In this document: piece after piece, positions 1 through 5,798 of the stretch
Numbering within the stretch: the first letter of the stretch is position 1
How the letters are laid out: every line of letters starts with the position of its first letter
DNA from: Candidatus Nomurabacteria bacterium
GTDB taxonomy: Bacteria; Patescibacteriota; Minisyncoccia; Phycocordibacterales; CALRBL01
Assembly (NCBI GenBank): GCA_943354075.1
Contig: CALRBL010000035.1
Span: 1 to 5,798, forward strand
Length of the DNA: 5,798 nt
Reading direction: 5' to 3'
Made by a program: the position numbers and the translations under genes
The notes under the pieces: generated by a model
What the model saw: only the letters and a program-made list of their open reading frames with translations
Databases searched by the model: none
Told to the model about the DNA's origin: nothing

Positions 1-1495
1 GCACCTTTCCAGCTTCCATGGAAACCATTGATCCAACATCACGCTTCTCGATGATGCCTGCGTAGGATTTGAATTCAGTGAATCGTGAAGAAAGGATTCC
101 TTCTCCCTTTGTGTCGATCACGAACTGATTTCGATATCCAAGAAGTCCACGAGTGGGGATGTCGAAGATCATTCGGACAATTCCTCGATCCTGCTTCATG
201 TTCTGCATAATTCCTTTTCGTTTTCCGAGCTTTTCGATGACCACACCAGACGCAGCTTCGGGAACTTCGATAACCGCTTCTTCGTACGGTTCTACTTTGC
301 TAAGATGCCCATCAATCATTTCTTCTTTGACGATTACTTCCGGCTGAGAAACCTGAAGTTCGAAACCTTCACGTCGCATGTTTTCAAGAAGAACAGCGAC
401 ATGGAGTTCTCCTCGTCCGTATACCTTATATGATTCTGCATTATCAAAATCTACTTTCAATCCAACGTTCACTTCTAATTCTTTTTCGAGACGATCGCGG
501 ATCTGTCGGCTTGTCACATATTTTCCTTCGCGTCCTGCAAAAGGAGAATCGTTCACGAGAAACTGGAGGGAGATAGTAGGCTCGTCAATGTCGATAGCGT
601 GGAGAGGAGTGGTTGCTTCACTGTCGGTGAAAGTCTCTCCGATGAAGATGTCAGGAAAACCGGCAATCATGACGATGTCTCCGGCGTATGCTTCGGCAAC
701 TTCTTTTTTGCTCATACCTTCAAAGGTATAAAGCTTGGTGACACGGCCCTGTCGAGTCTCGCCGGTAGGCTTCTTCACAAAAAGTGTCTGACCCATTTTG
801 ATAGTTCCTTCATAAATGCGAACGACTGACATTCGTCCGAGGAAGTTGTCATAGGCGAGGTTGAAAGGCTGAGCTTTGAGTGCGAGTGATGCATCAGATT
901 TTGCAGCAGGAACTTTCTCGAGGATAGTGTCGAGGAGGGGATTGAGATCCTTTGATTCGTCTTCGAGCTTTCGCTTTGCAACTCCTTCACGACCGATAGC
1001 ATATACGGTAGTGAAATCGAGCTGTTCGTCGGTCGCACCAAGATCCATGAAGAGTTCAAACACTTCTTCGTGTGCACGATCTGGATTTGCGGCGGGCTTG
1101 TCGATTTTGTTGATGACAACGATAGGTTTAAGACCAAGCTCGAGAGACTTCTTCAATACGAAACGAGTCTGAGGCATAGGTCCTTCTTGTGCATCCACAA
1201 CGAGGAGAACACAGTCGATAGATCGAAGTACTCGCTCCACTTCTGATCCGAAGTCGGCGTGACCTGGGGTATCTACGATGTTGATCTTGGTGTCTTTATA
1301 GAAAAGGGAAGTGTTCTTTGCATAGATGGTGATTCCACGTTCAAGTTCGATGGCATTTGAATCCATTGAGAAGCCTTCTTCAACCATTCCGGTTTGCTTC
1401 ATGAGGGCGTCGGTAAGAGTAGTCTTTCCGTGGTCCACGTGGGCGATAATGGCAATGTTGCGGATCTCTTTGGGGATTGTGGTTGAATTTGACAT
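1..1495 (-). CDS. typA: TypA/BipA ribosome-associated translational GTPase (3' end cut off by window edge)
   Basis: TypA/BipA is an EF-G-like GTPase that binds the 70S ribosome and supports ribosome assembly and translation under stress or cold. I translated the minus strand from the ATG at 1495: 498 codons stay open to the left edge. GTPase motifs are G1 AHVDHGKT (18-25), switch I RGITI (53-57), G3 DTPGH (75-79) and G4 NKID (129-132). An EF-Tu domain II-like barrel follows (about 206-300), then the EF-G III-like part with [16 protein letters not shown] (317-332) and GRGELH (360-365), and the EF-G V-like part with [10 protein letters not shown] (446-455). E. coli BipA is about 607 residues, so the TypA-specific C-terminal domain is missing only because the window ends. 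An in-frame TAG lies at 1544-1546 with no other usual start codon between, so this ATG is well fixed. No Shine-Dalgarno site precedes it. The G5 position reads YAIG instead of the usual YASA. Family identity is very secure. Confidence 0.97.
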   Translation of the reverse strand, partial: MSNSTTIPKEIRNIAIIAHVDHGKTTLTDALMKQTGMVEEGFSMDSNAIELERGITIYAKNTSLFYKDTKINIVDTPGHADFGSEVERVLRSIDCVLLVVDAQEGPMPQTRFVLKKSLELGLKPIVVINKIDKPAANPDRAHEEVFELFMDLGATDEQLDFTTVYAIGREGVAKRKLEDESKDLNPLLDTILEKVPAAKSDASLALKAQPFNLAYDNFLGRMSVVRIYEGTIKMGQTLFVKKPTGETRQGRVTKLYTFEGMSKKEVAEAYAGDIVMIAGFPDIFIGETFTDSEATTPLHAIDIDEPTISLQFLVNDSPFAGREGKYVTSRQIRDRLEKELEVNVGLKVDFDNAESYKVYGRGELHVAVLLENMRREGFELQVSQPEVIVKEEMIDGHLSKVEPYEEAVIEVPEAASGVVIEKLGKRKGIMQNMKQDRGIVRMIFDIPTRGLLGYRNQFVIDTKGEGILSSRFTEFKSYAGIIEKRDVGSMVSMEAGKV

Positions 1496-1504
1496 AAGAG
1501 TGCC

Positions 1505-1533
1505 ATTAAAACATGAAAACGGATAAAAGCCAA
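1505..1533 (-). promoter_or_regulatory. Candidate typA promoter (sigma70-like, probably leaderless transcript)
   Basis: Read on the minus strand, TTGGCT (1533-1528) matches the -35 consensus TTGACA at 4 of 6 positions. TTTAAT (1510-1505) matches the -10 consensus TATAAT at 5 of 6. The spacer is exactly 17 bp. Initiation about 7 bases past the -10 would fall near 1497-1499, only 2-4 bases before the typA ATG at 1495, so the mRNA would have almost no 5' leader. That fits the lack of a ribosome binding site. The call is by eye; no transcript data support it. Confidence 0.5.
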
Positions 1534-1544
1534 GGATGTGGAGC

Positions 1545-1565
1545 TATAAGGCCTTTTGTGTTATA
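1545..1565. repeat. Small inverted repeat with central palindrome in the divergent promoter region
   Basis: TATAA (1545-1549) and TTATA (1561-1565) form short inverted arms, and the 8-bp perfect palindrome AAGGCCTT sits at 1548-1555. The element touches the candidate exporter -10 and lies just upstream of the candidate typA -35, so a protein bound here could affect both genes. The arms are short and AT-rich and chance is a real possibility. No regulator gene lies in the window. Confidence 0.2.
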
Positions 1566-1567
1566 AA
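1559..1567 (+). promoter_or_regulatory. Candidate extended -10 promoter for the exporter operon
   Basis: TGTTATAAA contains the extended -10 element TGn followed by TATAAA, a 5 of 6 match to TATAAT. The hexamer at the -35 distance (TGGAGC, 1539-1544) matches TTGACA at only 3 of 6, which extended -10 promoters can tolerate. Six bases separate the -10 from the ATG at 1574, so initiation at the normal distance would fall on or next to the start codon, giving a leaderless mRNA. If this holds, the TTG at 1556 lies upstream of the transcript and cannot be the start. Confidence 0.45.
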
Positions 1568-1573
1568 GTAAAC

Positions 1574-3091
1574 ATGAAATTTATTGCACTTTTGAAAAAG
1601 AAGGCCGTATACATACCGCTTTCTATTGTTATTTTGATTATTGCCGGCATTAGTCTCTATTCGGTCATTAATAAGACCGATTACGAAACAGATCAGGCGG
1701 AGCTTCGTGTTTTTTCGGATGAGGTTTCTGTTACGGGAAGAGTGGTTGCTGCAAATGATGTTGAATTGGCTTTTGAAACAGGAGGACGAGCAACAAGTAT
1801 TCTTGCGACGGTGGGAGCAAGGGTCTCCAAAGGCAAAGCCCTTGCATATGTAAATAGTGCTGATCTTTACGCCTCACTCCTTGATCAGCAGGCACGTCTT
1901 CTCTCTGCTCGTGTTCAGCTTGCTGAGGCGCAAAGAGGAACCCGTCCTACTGAGCTTGCAAATATAAAAAATGATTTCGATCGCGCGGAGGATAATCTAG
2001 AGATTGAGATACGTGATTCGTTTGCTGTCTCCGATGATGTTCTTCGAAGCAAAATAGATGCCCTTTTTGAAAATCCTACAAGCGCCTATCCAAATATGAT
2101 TAGTTTTGGAAACGGCTCACGATCTCAAAAATTAGAAGAAGAGCGTGTCGATATTGGGTATCTTCTGAAAGGATGGAAGAAAAAAATAGATAGTCTCACT
2201 TCACCCGATTTTGATGATACCGATCGTATAGAAGCTGATGCAAATCTTAAAAAAATGCGAGACTTCCTTGATCATCTTGCGATTGCTTCAAGTTATTTTG
2301 AAGATGCGAGTGGTATAACTGCAGCAGAAAGAGAATCATACATCGCAAACATTTCAAGTGGTCGTGCAAGTATCAATGCAGCCATCTCAAGTTTGAACAC
2401 CTCGTATCAGACGTATCTTCAGTCGAAAGAGGCCTTCGATCTTTCTTCGGAAGGATCTACTCCTGAAGAGATAATGCGCGCAGAAGCTACGGTAAAGAGT
2501 GCTGAAGCGGGTGTCTATCAAGCGCAGGCAGCACTCGCTCGCACTTCTATAGTAGCTCCATTTGATGGAATCATCACCAAAATCGACCTTCGTGTCGGTG
2601 AACAGGTTTCTTCCGGTGTTCCTGTTATTGGTATGATCAGTAATGCAAATTTTGAAATTGAAAGTTTTATTCCCGAGGCAGATATCGCTAAAGTAAAAGT
2701 CGGAGATATAGGCACAACCACTCTTGATGCCTACGGTGATACGGTTCCGTTCGGAGTAATCGTCACTGCTATCGACCTCTCCGAAACTGAAGTAGAGGGT
2801 GTCTCTACATACAAAACTATTCTTCAGTTTGTATCCTATGACGAGCGCATTCGTTCCGGAATGACTGCAAATATCGATTTGGTTAGTGAAATAAGACAGG
2901 GTGTGCTTTCTATTCCTCAGACATCCGTCATTACTATCTCAGGAAAAAAGAGCGTACTTGTTATGGATGCTTCAGGAAAGACGGTGTCTAGAGATATAAG
3001 AACAAGATCTCTCGATAATTCGGGGAATATAGAAGTCATCGAGGGCTTATCTGTTGGTGAAACTGTTGTGACGAATCCTCCAAAAAAATAA
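1574..3091 (+). CDS. Membrane-anchored HlyD/MacA-type adaptor subunit of an ABC exporter
   Basis: Predicted extracytoplasmic adaptor (membrane fusion protein) of a MacAB/YknXYZ-like exporter, 505 residues from this ATG. A short basic N-terminus (LLKKK, 6-10) precedes one membrane anchor (about 11-31), so most of the protein lies outside the cytoplasm. The first half of a lipoyl-like domain is at about 45-95, an alpha-helical section at about 97-326, the returning lipoyl half with the classic SIVAPFDGIITKI near 325-337 and VGEQVSSG at 341-348, a beta-barrel at about 358-440, and a membrane-proximal domain with LSIPQTSV (445-452) to the end. E. coli MacA is about 370 residues; the excess lies in the helical section. 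An in-frame TTG at 1556 would add six residues, but the ATG puts the anchor closer to the N-terminus and suits the promoter. No Shine-Dalgarno site is seen. It is first in the operon, 5 bp before the ATPase gene. Family secure; substrate unknown. Confidence 0.93.
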   Translation: MKFIALLKKKAVYIPLSIVILIIAGISLYSVINKTDYETDQAELRVFSDEVSVTGRVVAANDVELAFETGGRATSILATVGARVSKGKALAYVNSADLYASLLDQQARLLSARVQLAEAQRGTRPTELANIKNDFDRAEDNLEIEIRDSFAVSDDVLRSKIDALFENPTSAYPNMISFGNGSRSQKLEEERVDIGYLLKGWKKKIDSLTSPDFDDTDRIEADANLKKMRDFLDHLAIASSYFEDASGITAAERESYIANISSGRASINAAISSLNTSYQTYLQSKEAFDLSSEGSTPEEIMRAEATVKSAEAGVYQAQAALARTSIVAPFDGIITKIDLRVGEQVSSGVPVIGMISNANFEIESFIPEADIAKVKVGDIGTTTLDAYGDTVPFGVIVTAIDLSETEVEGVSTYKTILQFVSYDERIRSGMTANIDLVSEIRQGVLSIPQTSVITISGKKSVLVMDASGKTVSRDIRTRSLDNSGNIEVIEGLSVGETVVTNPPKK

Positions 3092-3096
3092 TATGT

Positions 3097-3816
3097 ATGC
3101 CGCTGATTGAAATAAAAAATCTCACCAAGACGTATGTAGAAGGTGACACTGAAACAACGGTGCTCAATGGTGTTTCTTTCGAAGTAGAAAAGGGAGAGTT
3201 TGTGGCAATTATGGGACCTTCGGGATCTGGTAAGTCTACTCTCCTTCATATGATAGGGCTTCTTGATGAGCCGACATCGGGCGAGTATAAATTCGATGGT
3301 AAGAAAGGATCGTCGTTTGATGAACTTGCTGTTTCCAAGTTGCGAAATGGTAAGTTTGGTTTTATCTTCCAGTCGTTCAATTTACTGCCGAAAACTACAG
3401 TGCTAGAAAATGTAAAGTTACCACTTCTTTATTCTGATGTTCCAAGGTCTGAGTGGGATAAGAAGGCTCTCGCCGCCATAGAACTTGTTGGTCTGTCACA
3501 TCGTATCAACCACGAATCGAATGAACTTTCTGGAGGAGAAAAACAACGCGTTGCGATCGCTCGTGCTCTGGTGAACGATCCTGAAATTATTTTTGCGGAC
3601 GAACCCACGGGAAACTTGGATTCAAAAACAGGAAAGATCATTATGGATTTTATCCAGAAACTTAACGACGAGGAAGGTCACACTGTGATGCTTATTACTC
3701 ACGAAACGGTCACCGCCGAACATGCTAAGCGCATTATTCGCATCAAGGACGGAGAAATTGTCAGTGATGAACCGGTGAAGAATCGCAGAAAGGCAACTGA
3801 TGAATATGAAAAATAA
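3097..3816 (+). CDS. ABC transporter ATP-binding protein, LolD/MacB/YknY type
   Basis: Cytoplasmic ATPase that would dimerise and power the permease encoded next to it; 239 residues, a normal length for this stand-alone class. Motifs are complete: Walker [10 protein letters not shown] (40-48), Q-loop glutamine in FQSFNLLP (Q92), signature LSGGE (144-148), Walker B IIFADEP with catalytic E169 (164-170), D-loop NLDS (173-176) and switch histidine H202 in ITHE. The fit to the LolD/MacB family ([30 protein letters not shown]) is strong. A charged tail of about 17 residues follows the core. The ATG chosen begins the standard [12 protein letters not shown] opening; an out-of-frame ATG four bases earlier stops after five codons. 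It lies 5 bp after the adaptor stop and 9 bp before the permease, with no Shine-Dalgarno site, which suggests translation coupled to the gene upstream. Exporter role is secure; the substrate is not. Confidence 0.97.
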   Translation: MPLIEIKNLTKTYVEGDTETTVLNGVSFEVEKGEFVAIMGPSGSGKSTLLHMIGLLDEPTSGEYKFDGKKGSSFDELAVSKLRNGKFGFIFQSFNLLPKTTVLENVKLPLLYSDVPRSEWDKKALAAIELVGLSHRINHESNELSGGEKQRVAIARALVNDPEIIFADEPTGNLDSKTGKIIMDFIQKLNDEEGHTVMLITHETVTAEHAKRIIRIKDGEIVSDEPVKNRRKATDEYEK

Positions 3817-3825
3817 TTTACATAT

Positions 3826-5058
3826 ATGACATTCAAAGAATATTTACAAACATCAGTATCAGCACTCAAACGCAATCGTTCACGCTCAGTGCTCACCATT
3901 CTCGGTATCGTCATCGGAATCCTTTCCATTATCTTGGTGATGTCGCTAGGGAAAGGTGCGCAAGAACTTATTCTCTCTCAATTTTCAGGCTTTGGAACAA
4001 AGTCTGTCATTGTCGTCCCTGGAAGACAATTTGAAGGCCCATCTCTTAAAGGTGTTGATTCTCTGAAAGATCGCGATCTCGATTCACTTCGCAATAAAGG
4101 TAATGTTCCGCACGGCGAGACGGTCATACCGATGGTATTTGGTAGCGATGTAGCAAGTTTTGAAAGTGAGACGTTTAAGGTGTCTGTATATGGCGCGTCG
4201 GTGGATCTTCCGAAGGTCTTTGATATTCAAGCAGAAGAAGGGTCGTTCTACACTGATGAAGATGTAAAGGGGAGTGCGAGTGTCGTTCTCATCGGTTCAA
4301 AGGTAAATGAAGAACTTTTTCCGAACGGTAATAGTCTCGGTAAACGTATCAAGGTGAAGAATCGCTCATTCAAAGTTATTGGTATATTGCCTTCAAAGGG
4401 TGCGAGTTCTCTCATCAATTTTGATGATGGAGTAGTCATGCCCTATACCACCGCTCAAAATTATATTACTGGTACCAAATATTTCGATCGACTTCTTGTC
4501 GATGTTGATATTGAAGAGAATCTTGATCAGACGGTAGAAGATGTGACACGCACTATTCGCGACAACCACAATATCACTGATCCTGAGAAAGATGATTTCC
4601 AAATTGTTAATCAGGCAGATCTCCTTGATACTTTTGGTACGGTGACAACAGCGCTTACGTATTTTTTGGTTGCCGTCGCGGCGATCTCTTTGCTCGTGGG
4701 AGGAATCGGTATTATGAACATCATGCTCGTCTCCGTGACCGAACGCACGCGGGAAATCGGTCTTCGAAAAGCGGTGGGGGCAACTACTCGCAACATCTTG
4801 ATGCAGTTCTTAGTTGAGTCAGTAGTCCTCACCCTCGTTGGAGGAATCGTTGGTATCATCTGCGGCGCAGTACTTTCTTTTATTGTGTATTTGATAATCC
4901 ACGCAATGTTACCAGCACTTGGTTGGAAATTCATCTTCCCGATCGGAGGAGCATTTCTTGGTATCGGTGTCTCCAGTGCCATCGGTCTCATCTTCGGAGT
5001 ATATCCCGCCCGTCAGGCTGCTAAGAAAAGTCCGATCGAAGCGTTAAGGTACGAATAA
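3826..5058 (+). CDS. MacB/FtsX-type ABC transporter permease (YknZ-like)
   Basis: Integral membrane subunit of the exporter, 410 residues. Type VII ABC permeases of this family use mechanotransmission, passing ATP-driven motion to an extracytoplasmic domain. One membrane helix at about 22-44 (SVLTILGIVIGILSIILV) follows a basic amino end (KRNRSR). A large extracytoplasmic MacB_PCD-type domain spans about 45-270, then three more helices lie at about 272-302, 326-358 and 370-393. Conserved family segments are TERTREIGLRKAVGAT (305-320), which faces the ATPase, and the end YPARQAAKKSPIEALRYE (393-410). In E. coli MacB the ATPase is fused to the N-terminus; here it is the separate preceding gene, as in Bacillus YknY and YknZ. 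It is the last gene of the operon, stopping 13 bp before the converging ZIP gene. No truncation or frameshift is seen. Confidence 0.96.
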   Translation: MTFKEYLQTSVSALKRNRSRSVLTILGIVIGILSIILVMSLGKGAQELILSQFSGFGTKSVIVVPGRQFEGPSLKGVDSLKDRDLDSLRNKGNVPHGETVIPMVFGSDVASFESETFKVSVYGASVDLPKVFDIQAEEGSFYTDEDVKGSASVVLIGSKVNEELFPNGNSLGKRIKVKNRSFKVIGILPSKGASSLINFDDGVVMPYTTAQNYITGTKYFDRLLVDVDIEENLDQTVEDVTRTIRDNHNITDPEKDDFQIVNQADLLDTFGTVTTALTYFLVAVAAISLLVGGIGIMNIMLVSVTERTREIGLRKAVGATTRNILMQFLVESVVLTLVGGIVGIICGAVLSFIVYLIIHAMLPALGWKFIFPIGGAFLGIGVSSAIGLIFGVYPARQAAKKSPIEALRYE

Positions 5059-5071
5059 AAAGAGTAAAGAA

Positions 5072-5797
5072 TTATACCCCAGCAAGTTTGATTGCAACAA
5101 AAAGTACCGCGACACCGATAACCGTCATGATAGTAGTGAGTGCACGCGGATGCCCATGATAACTTTCAGGAAGAAGGTCGCTCGCTCCTATATAGAGAAA
5201 GAATCCCGCGAAGAGGGCAAGGACGACACCAAGTGCGCTCGCAGAAAGTGTAAAGAAAAAAGTAGAAAAGATTCCAAGAACCGGAGCAATTGCGTCGACA
5301 AGTAGCCATTTGAAGGCTGTTTTTTTGCTACCGTTGTTTTTTATGATGAGGTTGACGGTGTTGATACCATCTGAGAAGTCATGTACCAATACGGCAACAG
5401 CAACGATTGCTCCAACCGCAGGAGAGACTTGAAAAGCAAGACCAATAGCGGCACCATCGATGAAACTGTGAATGGAAAGACTTCCCGCACCAAAGATTCC
5501 ACGATGATGGGTATGACCATGATCGTCTCCATCATGTGCGTGGCTATGCATGATAACAAAACGATCAAGAATGGTGTAAATGATGAATCCAAGCGCTACA
5601 AGGGAAGTGATGGTCGATATTTCGTACACTCCCGATCCAAGTTCGATGGCTTCAGGGATAAGATCGAAAAAGGCGACTCCGATGACTGCTCCTGCGCTGA
5701 AACCAAGGATAAGATGTAGTTTGTCGCGGAATTTAAGGGCAAAAAGACCTCCAAGTAAGGTCGCTGCGAAGGTTGCAATGGTGATGAGTGTAAGCAT
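5072..5797 (-). CDS. ZIP-family divalent metal transporter
   Basis: Predicted inner-membrane transporter taking Zn2+ or a similar divalent metal into the cytoplasm, 241 residues from the ATG at 5797. Hydrophobic segments fit about eight helices: roughly 2-22, 28-50, 60-82, 104-124, 127-150, 163-184, 186-206 and 219-239. Transport-site residues are visible: HSFIDG (110-115) in helix 4 and HDFSDG (139-144) in helix 5, the two ZIP metal-site helices. The loop before helix 4 has seven histidines within residues 84-98, typical of the variable metal-binding ZIP loop. Helix 5 has HD where many ZIPs have HE. Only one base lies upstream in the window, so a start further out cannot be excluded, although MLTLITIATFAATLLGG is a normal ZIP opening. 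The gene converges with the permease and is unlikely to share its operon. Metal specificity cannot be read from the sequence. Confidence 0.92.
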   Translation of the reverse strand: MLTLITIATFAATLLGGLFALKFRDKLHLILGFSAGAVIGVAFFDLIPEAIELGSGVYEISTITSLVALGFIIYTILDRFVIMHSHAHDGDDHGHTHHRGIFGAGSLSIHSFIDGAAIGLAFQVSPAVGAIVAVAVLVHDFSDGINTVNLIIKNNGSKKTAFKWLLVDAIAPVLGIFSTFFFTLSASALGVVLALFAGFFLYIGASDLLPESYHGHPRALTTIMTVIGVAVLFVAIKLAGV

Positions 5798-5798
5798 G

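Noticed and set aside
378..731. 117-codon plus-strand open frame opposite typA
   Set aside because: It is antisense to conserved TypA sequence and is Ser/Arg/Thr-rich, as expected of a shadow frame.
775..1137. 120-codon minus-strand open frame inside typA
   Set aside because: It is in a different frame from the unbroken TypA translation on the same strand and its product is low-complexity Ser/Leu-rich with no domain.
1489..1494. Perfect TTGACA on the plus strand as a -35 box for the exporter
   Set aside because: No -10-like hexamer occurs at 16-18 bp spacing, and the bases overlap the first codons of typA, so it is probably chance.
1556..1573. TTG at 1556 as the adaptor start, with AAGG four bases upstream
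   Set aside because: The spacing is too short for a good ribosome site, the added residues (MCYKVN) give no sensible signal, and it lies upstream of the start predicted from the extended -10. The ATG at 1574 is preferred.
3093..3110. Alternative out-of-frame ATG just before the ATPase start
   Set aside because: The frame ends at TGA after five codons; it could at most be a minimal leader peptide, with nothing to support one.
2917..3249. 110-codon minus-strand frame across the adaptor/ATPase junction
   Set aside because: It spans two conserved plus-strand genes and shows no recognisable domain.
5071..5076. Perfect TATAAT on the minus strand at the ZIP 3' end as an antisense promoter into the permease
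   Set aside because: No acceptable -35 at 16-18 bp and no TGn extension; AT-rich stop-codon regions readily give this hexamer.
5381..5719. 112-codon plus-strand frame opposite the ZIP gene
   Set aside because: Its Asp/Lys/Ser-rich product is the complement of hydrophobic helix codons; the minus-strand ZIP is clearly the real gene.

Overview
The window carries five protein-coding genes with little non-coding DNA. They are a 3'-truncated typA/bipA translational GTPase on the minus strand, a three-gene plus-strand operon for a MacAB-like (YknXYZ-like) ABC exporter, and a minus-strand ZIP-family metal transporter. Base composition is moderate by eye, all four visible stop codons are TAA, and no in-frame TGA needs recoding, so the standard bacterial code fits. 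No start with readable upstream sequence has a convincing Shine-Dalgarno site. The compact layout, the long helical insert in the adaptor and the sequence style suggest an uncultivated bacterium of the Patescibacteria/CPR type (Parcubacteria-like). That placement is an impression from the sequence, not a demonstrated assignment.

Layout. From 1 to 1495 (minus) lies TypA/BipA, 498 residues present with roughly the last 110 beyond the left edge. From 1496 to 1573 is a 78-bp divergent promoter region. From 1574 to 5058 (plus) is the exporter operon: a membrane-anchored periplasmic-adaptor (HlyD/MacA-type) protein, a LolD/MacB-type ATPase and an FtsX/MacB-type permease, with gaps of 5 and 9 bp. 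From 5072 to 5797 (minus) is a ZIP transporter that converges on the permease with a 13-bp gap. Its ATG is one base from the right edge, so its upstream region cannot be seen.

How the genes work together. Adaptor, ATPase and permease should form one exporter: the ATPase dimer drives two permease subunits, and the adaptor caps the extracytoplasmic side. The substrate cannot be read from the sequence. TypA acts on ribosomes and ZIP imports divalent metal; neither has an evident link to the exporter beyond position.

The most interesting non-coding signal is the divergent region. A -35/-10 pair with 17-bp spacing for typA and an extended -10 for the exporter both predict transcription starts at or within a few bases of the ATG, meaning leaderless mRNAs, which agrees with the absence of Shine-Dalgarno sites. 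I found no RNA gene, mobile element, CRISPR array or clear intrinsic terminator, and no strong evidence of a wholly new system.
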